From NCBI GenBank assembly GCA_946803715.1, contig CAMPET010000026.1:397079-461078 (forward strand): a DNA stretch of 64,000 bases, in the 5' to 3' direction. The stretch comes from Beroe ovata. Taxonomy: Eukaryota > Ctenophora > Nuda > Beroida > Beroidae. Shown here in pieces: positions 1 through 11,115 of this stretch. How positions within the stretch are numbered: the stretch's first letter is position 1; each line of letters begins with the position of its first letter. The position numbers and the translations under genes were made by a program. The notes below the pieces were generated by a model. It saw only the letters and a program-made list of their open reading frames with translations. It had not been told where the DNA came from and did no database searches.

Positions 1-168
1 TATATCACAGTATATCGTATATCACAGTATATCGTATATCACAGTATATCGTATATCACAGTATATAGTATATCACAGTATATAGTACCTATATCACAGT
101 ATATCGTATATCACAGTATATCGTATATCACAGTATATCGTATATCACAGTATATCGTATATCACAGT
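1..168. repeat. 17-bp AT-rich tandem repeat
   Basis: About ten head-to-tail copies of a 17-bp unit (tatatcacagtatatcg) with a few variants run from the window edge. The array lies within the MAN1B1 locus, probably in an intron. Confidence 0.9.
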
Positions 169-922
169 TTCCAAACGATCTACATCAGTGATGATGAATT
201 TACCGCAATACAAAGAATCTTCAGGCCTTAATTTACCGCAATATAAAGTATCTTAATTCTTAAAGCCTTCAAGTGCCACAAAGGTGGCGTGAGGGAATTT
301 CAAAATGTTCGCTGGGACATAATGATTTTTTAAAACACGCTGTAGATCTCATACAGATCTCATAATGCACGCTTAAAATTATAAGGGCTCCTAGCTCATA
401 GTGCACAGCAGTTGCCGTACTTTACAGAGTTTATAATGTGTAGGTGAACATTATGAAAACAGATCGACATCAATGATCCAAGAGAAAATATGATGACGTG
501 AAAATGTTTCGAATGTCAATAACATGACGTCGGTGTGCATGTGTTGATTTTCTGTTGATCACACTGCCCAGTGCCCGTTGACTAAAATAGGCACCGTTCG
601 TCAACCTAATCGTGCAAAATGATCGATCTGTCAGTTTTCACATCGGATTCTTTATAATTTTGAAACCTCAGACTCATTCTTTATGATCAGAATATAATGC
701 ACTCAGACTTGCGGTCTTCGAAGACCCGAGACCGCAATATGTGAAATACAATGCATGATGGTGCATTACATTTCATAGAATATCCGTCTTTTAAAGCTTA
801 TGTAAGAGCCGAGGCAACAATTGCCACACATTCACACATGTACCACACACTCACACATGTGTCGAATACGTGTTAACAAGTGTTACAGTGACAGAGAGTG
901 CGTGTGTGTGTGCAGTATGTAC
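169..922. other. Presumed MAN1B1 intron, no exon seen
   Basis: I found no stretch on the minus strand that continues the GH47 catalytic domain beyond the exon ending at 923. The next MAN1B1 exon should lie left of this window. A short TG-rich patch sits at about 896-915. Confidence 0.5.
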
Positions 923-2686
923 CTTGTACTTGTAGTCATGTGACACTCTGGTAAGCTCGTTGAACTCCAGCTGGATAGTTGTCACCTCGCTAAGGGAACT
1001 TAGCCTGCTACAACCGTTACAGGTAGGCATGTGGGCAACACCTGTCGAGAAATAAGAACTCGTTATCCACCACAATGTTCGCTAACCAAATAGACCTTGC
1101 CATGGGAAGCTATAGACCTTGCCATGGGAAGCTATAGACCTTGCTATGGGAAGCTATAGACCTTGCTATGGGAAGCTATAGACCTTGCTATGGGAAGCTA
1201 TGGACATTGCTATGGGAAGCTATAGACATTTATCAGGTCAATCCACCAGGGAAACATGTGTGTGAAAGATAACCAAAAATTGGCAGTCTCAAAGGATGAC
1301 AGGTACATTCATATATCACCTGTGGATAGGTCAATGTCTGACAGTGGCACTCCTGAGGCAGTCTTGAACGCACCTGATTCGACCAGAATATCACCTAGCT
1401 CAACCTGAAATATTGGGATTACCCAACTTAGATCAGGATTGCCGGGACCATGGGTAGATCTAGATATAGTATGACTCTAGTATAGATCTAGAACTATGAT
1501 TGGAAAGTATATTGCGAGATTTACTCACAGACTTAGAAGTGAAGATTGGATTACGGGTAATGTGAGCCATAGTGAGAAACGCACCAAGAACTCGGATGGT
1601 TATCTCAAATATGTTCACATTGTCAGCACCCTCCCTGAGCATATGATCATCAGAATTCATTCAGTATAAAAGATAGAGGGGTTCCAGAGTATATGATATT
1701 GTCACCTGAAATTGATGTTAGATACAAATTCCAGTGCTTCGTTGAACTCCTCCTTCAATCCCATAAGGAACAAAGTGTCCAGAGAGTCAATGATGGTCAA
1801 TCCTGCAAAAAATTCAACGAATTATTGCAAGGCTACTGATGCATCTGTTTGTACTGAACACTCATCATCACGTGTTGTTATACCTATTCCAAACCAGTTT
1901 GAGCCGGTACAAGTGTCTGGGTGGAGCTTGTCACTGCCCCAAGCACACTCCTTGTATCTGGTCCATGACAATTTCATGGCGGCTCTTATTCTGTTGCACC
2001 GCTGGAAAAAGCATCAGCATTCTCAATATAAGTGGTAGAATGTAGAAATATAAGTGATATTACCACATTGCTGTTTACCACATTGCAGAATAAGATCGGA
2101 TGCTGACCTGTCTAAGTTCACAGGCAGGTACATCTTCATTAAAGTCTTCTCCAGGAAGTTTGTAGTCTTCCGAGTTTCTTTCCTCCAGATCAATCATCCA
2201 TATCTCTGATAAGTCTGCTAATTTGAAGTCATTTGCATCTTCTATTTTCTGAACTTGTTTCCTTTTTTGAGTTTTGTGGGTCGCATTTGCATAGTTGTGG
2301 GACTGATGAGTTATCTGATTGGAGATTTTCACATGCTGATTAATCTGATCGCCATGCCCAAGTGCGTATTCTTTTGATCCTCCATCTTCACCTGTGCCCA
2401 ACAATGCTCTTCTGTCTGGACTAGAATATTTTCTTGAAATATGTACAAAAGAATATCATCAATCATAATAACTCCCTTAATTTCATACTCACATTGTAAC
2501 TATCATATCATCTGATGCATGATTGTGTGTGCTGAGTTCCTCAAAACTATTTATGTGTATCAGTAGGAATATGGTAAATAGGCTGAATAGAGTTGTGCAC
2601 ACACTAAGATTTTGGACAATTCTCTTTCTCCACTGAAAAGTTGAACAGTGATGACAATAATTCAATCTATGAGATTTTGCTATCAA
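923..2686 (-). CDS. MAN1B1: ER mannosyl-oligosaccharide 1,2-alpha-mannosidase, 5' part of gene
   Basis: This type II membrane enzyme (glycoside hydrolase family 47) trims Man9GlcNAc2 in the ER/Golgi and helps mark misfolded glycoproteins for ERAD. Minus-strand exons, in order, are 2493-2686 (start possibly the ATG at 2686, or an acceptor near 2637), 2108-2411, 1884-2001, 1706-1802, 1529-1634, 1320-1404 and 923-1041. All junctions are GT-AG and keep frame. The first exon has a basic stretch (WRKRIVQ) followed by a hydrophobic anchor (CTTLFSLFTIFLLIHI). GH47 motifs follow: a CAWGSDKL-WFGIG segment, then GLTIIDSLDTLFLMGLKEEF, then IQLEFNELTR. These match the MAN1B1 subfamily better than Golgi MAN1A, because the TGVAH and STGV context is shared with MAN1B1. 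The C-terminal two thirds of the catalytic domain are outside the window. Confidence 0.88.
1091..1230. repeat. 22-bp tandem repeat in MAN1B1 intron
   Basis: About six copies of a 22-bp unit (tatagaccttgctatgggaagc) lie in the intron between the MAN1B1 exons 923-1041 and 1320-1404. Confidence 0.9.
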
Positions 2687-3289
2687 TGATCATTGATCTA
2701 TCAATACTTCATTCAAATGGATGTAGAAAGTACTAACCATTATCAATCAATGTGTTTGATATACTTTCAATATGTATATCAGTCATATCCCTGCAGGTAA
2801 CAAGTTTCTTCCATCTAAATTTTATGTCTTAAAATTTCATCTAAGTAAATTAATTAGCCCCAGCTCTTAGTTACTGTAAGACTACTCCCTACCCTTGCTG
2901 GCTGGATTCAATATTGCACATTGCAATGGAAGAGGGATATCCCAGGACTTAAAGTCACAAAATAAGTTACAGTAATTATATAGTAAAATATAGTAAAATA
3001 GTAAATATAGTAAAATATGTCCAGATACTTGCGAGCTAAAGAATACAAGGTTATGAGTACTTGTTTTTGAAAATCTAAGCTAGAATATATCAAATTTCAC
3101 ATGTGAAATAAGGTTGTCACATGATTACGGAAAGCTCCCATGATTTCAAATGTATCATAATATCAAATTGGATCATTTCACTTGAAGTAATGAGGTCATG
3201 CTCTTACAGCTATCAGACTTGCGGCTGTCAGTCATGCTAACATAACAAGCTAACCAGAACTTGTTCAAAATTGTTCTTCGTCTATATAA

Positions 3290-3322
3290 CAGAGAAACAG
3301 AGGTCAGATAAAATCTGACAAC
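3290..3322. repeat. Solo end of the TTGTCAGAT foldback family
   Basis: The sequence gaaacagaggtcagataaa, followed by atctgacaa, matches the right end of the complete elements at 32168-32266 and 53327-53441. It includes the small inner palindrome gtcagat-aaa-atctgac. I see no matching left end nearby, so this looks like a fragment. Confidence 0.6.
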
Positions 3323-3359
3323 AACAAATTTGTAATTTTGTAATTTGTAATTTTGTGTC

Positions 3360-3850
3360 GCAGCGTGTAATTTTGTGCCGCAGCGTGTTCATGTCATGTT
3401 TCGTGTAAGTGTTCCAGCGATAGCGCTGCGCGGCATGACCCAAATACTCCGCGCTGCGCGTCTCTTTCTACGACTTTTCTGTTAATTAGGTAGAATAGGG
3501 GCGCGCAACGCGTGTGCACACAATGCACACACTGCATTATCACATCTAGTTTTGTGAAAACGTTGCAATTGCGCGCCTCTAGTTCTATAGTGTACTCTAT
3601 TCAGTCGCACAAACGCGTAAACGCGCAGCGCGCGCGGAGTATTCAGGTCGCGCAACGCGGGAGCATCACATTTCTGCTTTGTCGATCGATGATAGATCCT
3701 GTCGAGAATTTCGTTTTGCGCGCGCCGCGCGCGGCTCAAACTTATTCTCAAAGAGTTTGAGCTGACGCTCAGACAGTGTTGCTGACGCAAGCCGCCTTGC
3801 GGCTTGCATCAGCGGTGTTAGCATCGCCAGACTAATCTCTGCTTAACGAC
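3360..3850. repeat. GC-rich dispersed repeat, copy 1
   Basis: A CpG-rich island in AT-rich DNA. The part from about 3695 (ctgtcgagaatttcgttt onward, then gcgcgccgcgc, a gacgc-rich stretch, gcggcttgcatcag and gcatcgcc) reappears diverged at 53557-53700. The part near 3490 (gggcgcgcaacg..gtgtgcaca) reappears near 32010. It is non-coding as far as I can see. Confidence 0.65.
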
Positions 3851-4538
3851 CATTTATAGCAACAGGGCAAAAATGCACGCTGTGACAAAGATACATGATA
3901 GGTACAAAAGAGAATTTGCGAGTGTATAACATGATAGATTATTATTATTATTAAATTCCATTATTCTTTTAATCATTTACTAGAAATTCCGCTACACTAC
4001 CCATTGAAAGACACCAAGACGTTACTTTAGAAATAGAACGTCAGCTAAACATGACCTGTGATCAAAATCCAATGGACTTATTTAAAAATTATTTTATGAA
4101 GGAGCACTTGATAACAATTCAGCCATTTATTTGAATAAGCACAGAAAATGGTGCTTGCCTGGTTGTCCGACTTTCGCAAATTGTTTCAATTGGGTCAATT
4201 TGCGTAATGCGTAGTGTATTGTTATTGTTCACGTGAGTTGAGAAGAATAACTGCAGAGCCGAAGCAATAACTGTCAACTCAAAAGAAATTTGACCATTAC
4301 TCGAATCAGAACTTACCTGCATTCATCCCATTGCAACGAAAACTAAAATGTTATCAAAGCACCATCATCAGAAATGAGCTCCCAGTTCACTATTACCGTA
4401 GTAGCATGTGTCCTCGGCAACGCACACTTTAACTTCAAAATCAGCATGTGCATTTTGTGATGAACATAAAGACAAACAAACAACCAAATTATAATATAGG
4501 TTTGTTTATTTGTTTATGAACTGAATTCTGATCAGGCT

Positions 4539-6705
4539 ATGGCAAATAAAAACAAAAAATGTGCATATGTTGAATATGCAAAGGCCAAAAGAGAGAAATA
4601 TGAAAGAATGGCAGGAAGAAACCTATCTGTCCCAGAGCTAGTTGCATATGCCAGTGATGATTGGTCTACAGAACCTGAAGATGTAAAAATCCGTTATAAA
4701 GACATGGCCAAAGGGAGAACCATTCAGAAAGAGGGACCCAAAATGGAAACATCCTCCCAAAGAATAGAGACTGAGGCTCATATTGTAACAGAGTTTTATA
4801 TGTATGTTGTTTGTTGTGATAAATCAAGGCACACCCATAATTTCAAAAATTTTTTTGTTAAGCAATGGTATTTGAGTTTTATTATCTTGAACCATGATGA
4901 TAATGGTATATTTTCAGTGGGAGACAGTGCAACCAACAGCGTGAGTTACAAGCTGATCTTATTCATAAGGAATTCAAAAGCAGAGTGAACTCTTCAGAGG
5001 ATCTGCTCTCTTATGAATTTGGTATAATTGACTTCAACATCCATGTCAATAGTGGCAATGGATCATGTGTTCCTGCAGAGATGTCCCTCTTAATAGGAAC
5101 ACTAAAAGAGGGTATATTAAAGGAGTATGAATCAATCTTTGATATAGATCCCACCAGGTACAAGTAAACAAATATTTAGAATTCAATAGTAAACTAGTAT
5201 GGCAAAATGAGATTAACACATTATCTCAGTAGTCTCAATGATTGTACCACCTCAAGGATTTCTATAATTTTGTTGTTGGTGAAGTTGACTATCTATGCAC
5301 AAAGCCTCCTATAACAGAGCAACGAGATTTGGAAAACAGCAAAATATGTTTCAGGGATCTAGAGAAAGGACAAGCCTTCAAAGTTAAAAATAACTTTGAG
5401 AAGATTCATGGAATTGATATATATGGTAACCGCATCTCATTTGAAAATAAGCATGATATTTTGGAGCAGGTAGGAATTTTAGCATTGCAGACAATTCAGA
5501 AGGTGATATCATGGTAGGTTGGAGAATATATTGATGAAAAAATAACTTAGGTCCTAAGTATCACAAAGAATGGTCAAGTTGTCCTTTTATGTCGTAAGGA
5601 AGATCTTGAAAAAGCCACTGGATCATGGAGTTGGATTCAGAGAAATTGCCATTCTACAGATGTGCCAGATTTGAAGGTTCAAGAGATATGTCATTAAAAA
5701 GAAGTTCCTTGTTAAGAATCAGAATTGATTGAAGAATCTAGAAATACCCAAATTAAAACTTTAATTTTCAGCTCATGTACTTGGAAGAGTTTGTGCTTCA
5801 TTGCAGCAAAATATTCCAGGTTTGAGATTTATGCAAGTCAAATCAAGATACATTTGAAATTGATGTATAATGATCCTTCTCAAGTTTAATCTGTTACCAA
5901 TTATTTTTCCAGAGTACCTCAAAGGCAACTGTATCCATGTTCAGTGACATGTTGAGCAAACCTACTTTTGACTTTGAGAGAATGCTTCGATGTGATTACC
6001 ACAATGAAAATGATAATGCAAGGGATAAGTCTGCATGTGCCAAGAAAAATACAAAGAAATATTTTTTCCTGATGATGCACTTTCTGCTTGACTTTGTTGA
6101 AGGTATAGATCCAGTAGAAGGAAAGCACATGTACAGAAGTGGTGGTGTAGGTTCTAGTAGAACAAAGATGAGAGCACCAAATAACACACCTGCTACTGGA
6201 CAAAGCAATTGCACACAAATGGAATGTGATTATCCCGAGATATATATGCCAAGGAAACCGACGCAGGTTTTCTCAACCAGGGGAGCCCATTATGCATCAG
6301 CACTAAGAACAGAGTTCCCAACGACAAGTATGAGCAGCTCTGGATCCTCATGTGGGGACGAAATTATGATGCCTCGTAAACCAAAACTCGGTTCTCAAAA
6401 ATCTAAGGAAGTTGCGTCTGTTGGGCGAGGAAGAGGACGATCAGACAGGAATGATAGTTCCTCTCAAGGTTTCGTTTCCGAGGGTAAGTCGACATAAGTC
6501 TTACAATCTAACTAAGTCGTTTGAGTACAATTTTTCTAGGCATCGGCTTAATCCTGCATTTATTTCAGATTTCAGTTCGAATATAGCACCACCTGTGCTA
6601 GAGTATCGTGATGAGCATCAAAGTGAAGGTGTTCTTCCAAGAAGGCCTTTGGTTGGATCACAGACTATCAGTTTTGGGCGTGGATCTGCCCCTAAAGCTC
6701 TTTGA
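4539..6705 (+). CDS. MAEL: Maelstrom paralogue A (HMG box plus MAEL domain)
   Basis: Maelstrom proteins act in the piRNA pathway in nuage and nucleus, downstream of Piwi, in transposon silencing. Exons 4539-4801, 4918-5157, 5355-5469, 5551-5676, 5772-5819, 5913-6483 and 6569-6705 join in frame to 499 residues. Residues about 5-60 form a degenerate HMG box (KNKKCAYVEYA, then ASDDWSTEPEDVKIRYKDMA). The MAEL domain (RNase H-like fold in known members) follows. Its conserved Glu lies in CVPAEMSLL, and the Cys-His-Cys part of the ECHC motif lies in RCDYHNENDNARDKSAC. The tail has repeated PRKP/PRRP motifs and a GRGRGR stretch, the kind of arginine context that is methylated for Tudor binding in other piRNA factors. 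Intron phases match MAEL-b and MAEL-c. The open frame at 5242-5354 upstream of exon 3 is intronic. Confidence 0.85.
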
Positions 6706-7997
6706 AAATCGAGTGGGAGAATCGGGTTTCTATTTTATTTTTCCAATGTTTTATTGTGTATAGGGTTTTTAATAATTTTCGAATTGTATGAGTTAACGAT
6801 TAATCAAAATTAAGTTGTTTGTCCTTCACGATTTTCACAATTCACTTGCTGACTATCAAAAGCACATATGCGAAGTTACTATTCGCCCATAATCGGCATA
6901 TTATCCGGGTTTTCCGTGTTGCCATTGTTGCGGGTAGGTACTACTAGTACACAATAGTGACAATCCTGCTTTGATGATATTGCCGTCTCTGTTGATAGGA
7001 AAACATACGTGCTGGTTGCTTGGGCTGTTGTTCCTTATACACTCATTTTGAAGTATGGTAAAATAGTTTATTTCGATTCTTACGCTGTTCAAATGTAATA
7101 GAATTGACTGAAAGATCAACAACTGGACAAACGGCACCTTTTTATTCTTATGGGACATGGGTATAATAGTGCCGAAGCCAATAAAACAGATGTGGGAACT
7201 ATAATTGATGTGTCTATACTTTATGTGCCGGGTGTCCCTTCTTTAATACGCAAGTAATTTTTGACAGGTTTTCTATTGACTAGAATTGTCGATGAATGCT
7301 CTTGATCATTGTTGTTTCCGTGAAGAAAATAATATCGTGTTGTTTTATTAGTTGCAATCAAGTCGTTTAAAATGTTATGGCTATAGGTAGCCTTATTGCA
7401 AATGAAAATTTTTGGATGTCAATAAGTTCATACGGATAGGTAAACCTATCTTCCAAATCATCTAGTCTAATCGAATTGTTCAGGAGTAACATTTGACCTT
7501 TGTGAGTTTTTGCTCAGTGTTCGTGAATGGTGTTGGACCTCATTACTCACTACAATAGAGTGGTGTTATTACCACTTTGTAGGTTATTCTGTAATACATT
7601 GAAGCTCTTTCTGAGCTGAGATTGTGAGATTTCGTCTCAGCTGAATGTATATTTCTTTTCGATTTCTTCCCCTTGTGGAAAAGTCTTGACGTGTCATCGG
7701 ACTAGACCTCTTGTTATCAAGAGCATATACCTACCTGTTACATACCAGTATCAATTTTAAATTTTCTTATGGCTCTTGCTTCAATTTTTTCCCTTGATTT
7801 TCTATCCCATCATTGTCTCATATTAAACTCAAATAGAGCGTCATGAATATTGAAATGTTGAATTGTGTTCTTATCTTGAACTTTGCCATTAGGGGCTGCG
7901 CCTGATGTTGAATATTGCGAGTAATATAAGAGAACTGCTGAATGTAGTTTTCATCACCATACACCTCGAAAAAAAATTGAGTTATACCACTGGAAAT
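6706..7997. other. AT-rich intergenic region, MAEL-a to MAEL-b
   Basis: I see no supported gene. If MAEL-b once had HMG-box and Glu-motif exons they should lie here. The only hint is a short open stretch near 7190-7250 reading TIIDVSILY then VPGVPSLI. This is faintly like the MAEL Glu region but has no Glu, and is too weak to call. Confidence 0.45.
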
Positions 7998-9872
7998 ATG
8001 AACAGCATTGAGGAGACGGGGGACCTTGACAAATTCCTTAATAACTTATGGTAATATGAAATTTATTCGTTCCATAATACCTATGCATTATTGTACGAAA
8101 AGTGAAAATCTATTTCAATGTGATTTATGTTGCTCTCTAGATGTCTTGATTCTTGAAAATGAACCCAAAACCTTGTCAATCACTGATTCGTCAACTTTTT
8201 CAGGAAAATGTCTCGAGGTGACGACAAATCGAAGGTGAGGACTCATTAACTCTAAATATCTGTAAATTCGTCAGGTTGATTTTTTGCGCTATATACAAAA
8301 TATAGGAATGACAGTGAAAAATAAGCGAGAATTTCATGATATTATCATGAAATTCTTAAAGATGATTTTGGTCGTGTATGTTATAGTGTGATAGGTACAG
8401 CTGACGATACAATCATCATTAATATTGTACTGAACTTCTTCGATAGATTCCGTCTTTTCGCTGGAAATTAAGTACTTATCCCAAGTCTTTTCTCGAAAAG
8501 CTTTCCATCCAATAGTTTTCATCTGCTTTTGCAATACCTATCTTACCGACACATTTACGTTCTCTTTTCAGAAACCTAGGAAAGTATTCCTTGTGCAGAA
8601 TAACCAATTTAAAAAATTGAAAGGTTTCCTGAAGAAGATTGAACAGGATCAGAGGGATAATCTGCCTGAGTTTGATGTATGTCTGAGTGTATGATTCATA
8701 CAATTATTATTGTGATTCATACAAGGTGAAGCAATTAAGTCTGCGTGTACACAGTACGTTTGGTATGAATCGGATAACGTCTCCATATGTAGGTACAATG
8801 ATTAATGATTAAATTTTCAGTTGACGACCATGAATAAGTTTAAAGATCATTGTCGTGAAATAATCGAGGTGACTTTATTGCGTCAATTAACCATAGAATG
8901 CTCTATCACATTCTTTTTAATAGTTTTCATATTTTGTTTACTATTATTCAAAACGAATAGAAATTTTGACTTGTTGGTCATAAGAGCCTATCATTCATCG
9001 GTCCCAAGATCTTCAATAACCTACCAACTCACGTCACAACCGTTACCAATACTGACTCATTCAAAAAACTCATTCCTGTTTAATCTCTCAAAATCAGAAA
9101 CTATCAAACTGACAAAGTAATTTCTCAGCCGTTTGTGCTTTCATAACATAAAATATCACTTTTCACTTTCATTACTAGTTTTCTGGGCCTGGTCACCAAT
9201 CAGATGATAGATATAAAGGGCACTACTCTTTTTTCTTTGTTTCTTCATGGTTCAACAATGCTGAGTATAAGCTAGTCGTAAAAGCAGTGTTTATAAATTT
9301 CAATTTATTATAGTTATCATAATAATAAATTTCTCAGGGCGAGACACTCTCCTGTGATCTTATATTTCAAATCGGAAAAATTATCACAACTCCGATTTCC
9401 CACTTGGGAAGCAACGTTGTTTCAAGCGAGTCCCTAAAAGCGTATTTCATGTTACAAAGCTACATTCTCTATCTTCTGGATAGAAACATTCCGAGATTGT
9501 ACCACTGTATTCCTGTTTCAAAAGGAGCCGGACATGAATCAGGTCAGTTGATAAAATAATCATGGTTGAATAATGACTCTGAACCGGAATGAAAATTGCA
9601 TTTTGAGGTTGATACCTGTAATACAGCGCTGTATTTGTTGTAAATCCACTTTCCAGGTCGCATTAACTCCGGGCACCAAGGAAAGGGTAGAGCGCATCCG
9701 ATTTTCCGTATTTTCGGTAAGGACATTGAATCAAAAGTTGATGTGTTTAATTGGCCACGTTTTCTTATTTTTCATTGCTGTAAACTAACACCCAGTTTTC
9801 GTAGCCAAAGAACCTACCAGAAGACCGAAAGAGAAATGTGAGGATGAATGCATAGAATATTATGCTAATTGA
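7998..9872 (+). CDS. Shortened, degenerate Maelstrom paralogue B
   Basis: Seven exons (7998-8050, 8204-8234, 8572-8676, 8821-8868, 9338-9542, 9657-9716, 9805-9872) join in frame from an ATG at 7998 to 189 residues. Homology to the C-terminal half of the MAEL domain shows in several places. The 48-bp exon LTTMNKFKDHCREIIE matches LMYLEEFVLHCSKIFQ of MAEL-a in length, phase and pattern. KAYFMLQSYILYLLD matches KKYFFLMMHFLLDFV. KVFLVQNNQFKKLKGF matches the VVLLCRKEDLEKATG exon. The HMG box, the Glu exon and the Cys-His-Cys residues are absent. A PTRRPK motif near the C-terminus echoes the tails of the other paralogues. All splice sites are GT-AG and the frame is open, so I treat it as a gene and not a pseudogene. 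Function unknown. Confidence 0.6.
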
Positions 9873-11115
9873 TCATACTGTTTTTGTTAGACTGACTCTC
9901 TTTTATCTTTTAACTGCGGGAAGTTAGACTTGGTTCGTGATAATCAAGATTCAAAACTGTCCAACGATCATGGGAGTTGAGACGCTTCTGAGGCAGAATA
10001 TTGTATCGGGCTGATTTGATTATACTCCGGCTAGATACTGGATAATCGTAAGGGACATTTCACATATTACGTAATCAGCCGATAACTGAGGCCTGAGCGT
10101 ATACTCATAACGCTATATATACTTGTGTATCGCTATCATTCACTGTACCCCATTCAACTGAGCGTTTACTCACTGTATATCGCTAGCACTCACTTTGCTT
10201 TCTTTTTCTGAGCGTACACTCAGCCTTCGCCCTTCAAAGAAGCATATAGCGATCCACACTTACTGACGTAGCATATACTACCTCAGTATCCAACTCAAAA
10301 TGGTCGGGAGGCTAAACCGGATACAGTACTCTGAATAATAGTCGGCATACTACCCAATCAAAGCAGTAGGTGTCTTTTAGGGCGATTGCCGTGTGTAGGC
10401 CAATATTTTGTTTGTGAACAGCCGCAGGCTCGCCTGTCGGGTTCTTGATCGAAATGTTCAAGGTTTCCCCTCGCTCTAAGGATCTGATCACGAACAGACA
10501 GCAGAGCAAGTAGAAAGTCATTTTGCCCGCCATTGAGCTTGTTATCATCGGTTCACTGGATAAGACTCTGGAGAAGGCTGGCGTGTAATTACGTAATATT
10601 CACCTAGGAGAGGGAGATTTGAGCCATGATCACGAATGATACGGGAGGGGGTAAAAATGCCGTAATCTTGAACACGATATGTGGACGATCCCAAATGTTA
10701 CGTTGTTTTCTGAGGAAATTTTTTGGGGTGCACGTCTTGAATTGAATATGACGAGAATTGACATTATGTTTCCTAGGAAGACTCAATAGGTGGGAATAGG
10801 TATTTATGAGCAAATTTGTTACCAATAGATTTTTAATATTCATGCACAACTGATTTTTACATTGTCATTTTCACTTTAATTCTCTAATTCTATTTCAAAC
10901 TTTCAAATAATTTGAAGGGACTTTGTCAATCTGGCTTCTATTATACCCATTTTGATTGCTTTTCTTCTGGTGTTCTTCATTGTAGCTGTTAAAAATCATG
11001 CTGCTAAACAACAATATCATGACTGAAATATCTGCTAGCGCATATTTTCACCATTTGCATTGTGCATGTTTGCGTTATTAGCAGATGCTTTAATCATTTG
11101 TACAAATAGGTAGCT
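9873..11115. other. Intergenic region, MAEL-b to MAEL-c
   Basis: One weak minus-strand secreted-protein ORF (10312-10548) is listed separately. A plus-strand stretch around 11020-11090 has aromatic residues where an HMG box for MAEL-c would be expected, but stop codons interrupt it and I do not call it. The stretch 10090-10290 repeats short words (gagcgta, actca, tatcgcta) without a clean period. Confidence 0.4.
10312..10548 (-). CDS. Possible first exon of a secreted protein
   Basis: A 78-codon minus-strand frame has a good signal-peptide pattern near its start (MTFYLLCCLFVIRS). A hydrophilic stretch with one NISI glycosylation sequon follows. A possible donor (gattgg|gtagta) lies near 10353. 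I found no following exon downstream on the minus strand, and I recognise no family. It may be chance. Confidence 0.25.
   Translation of the reverse strand: MITSSMAGKMTFYLLCCLFVIRSLERGETLNISIKNPTGEPAAVHKQNIGLHTAIALKDTYCFDWVVCRLLFRVLYPV

Larger units (their letters stand above)
2690..4538. other. Divergent intergenic region between MAN1B1 and MAEL-a
   Basis: I see no supported gene here. The region probably holds promoters for both flanking, divergent genes. It contains a GC-rich dispersed repeat (about 3360-3850) and half of a foldback element (3290-3322), both listed separately. A minus-strand strong donor (gcag|gtaagtt, near 4315) could belong to a non-coding first exon of MAN1B1, but nothing else supports it. 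Confidence 0.5.

Noticed and set aside
1-1230. Possible CRISPR-like arrays at the left edge
   Set aside because: The repeats are direct and contiguous with no spacers, and the genome is eukaryotic. They are simple tandem repeats.
3482-3790. Overlapping Arg/Ala-rich ORFs on both strands
   Set aside because: They follow from the CpG-rich repeat and have no domain, splice context or conserved pattern.
5158-5354. Apparent frameshift or extra exon in MAEL-a (open frame from 5242)
   Set aside because: An acceptor at 5354 (tgtttcag) gives a perfect phase match and aligns with the MAEL-c exon. The open frame upstream contains two stops just before it and is best read as intron.
5919-6218. Minus-strand ORFs opposite MAEL-a exon 6
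   Set aside because: These are shadows of the coding plus strand, with no independent support.
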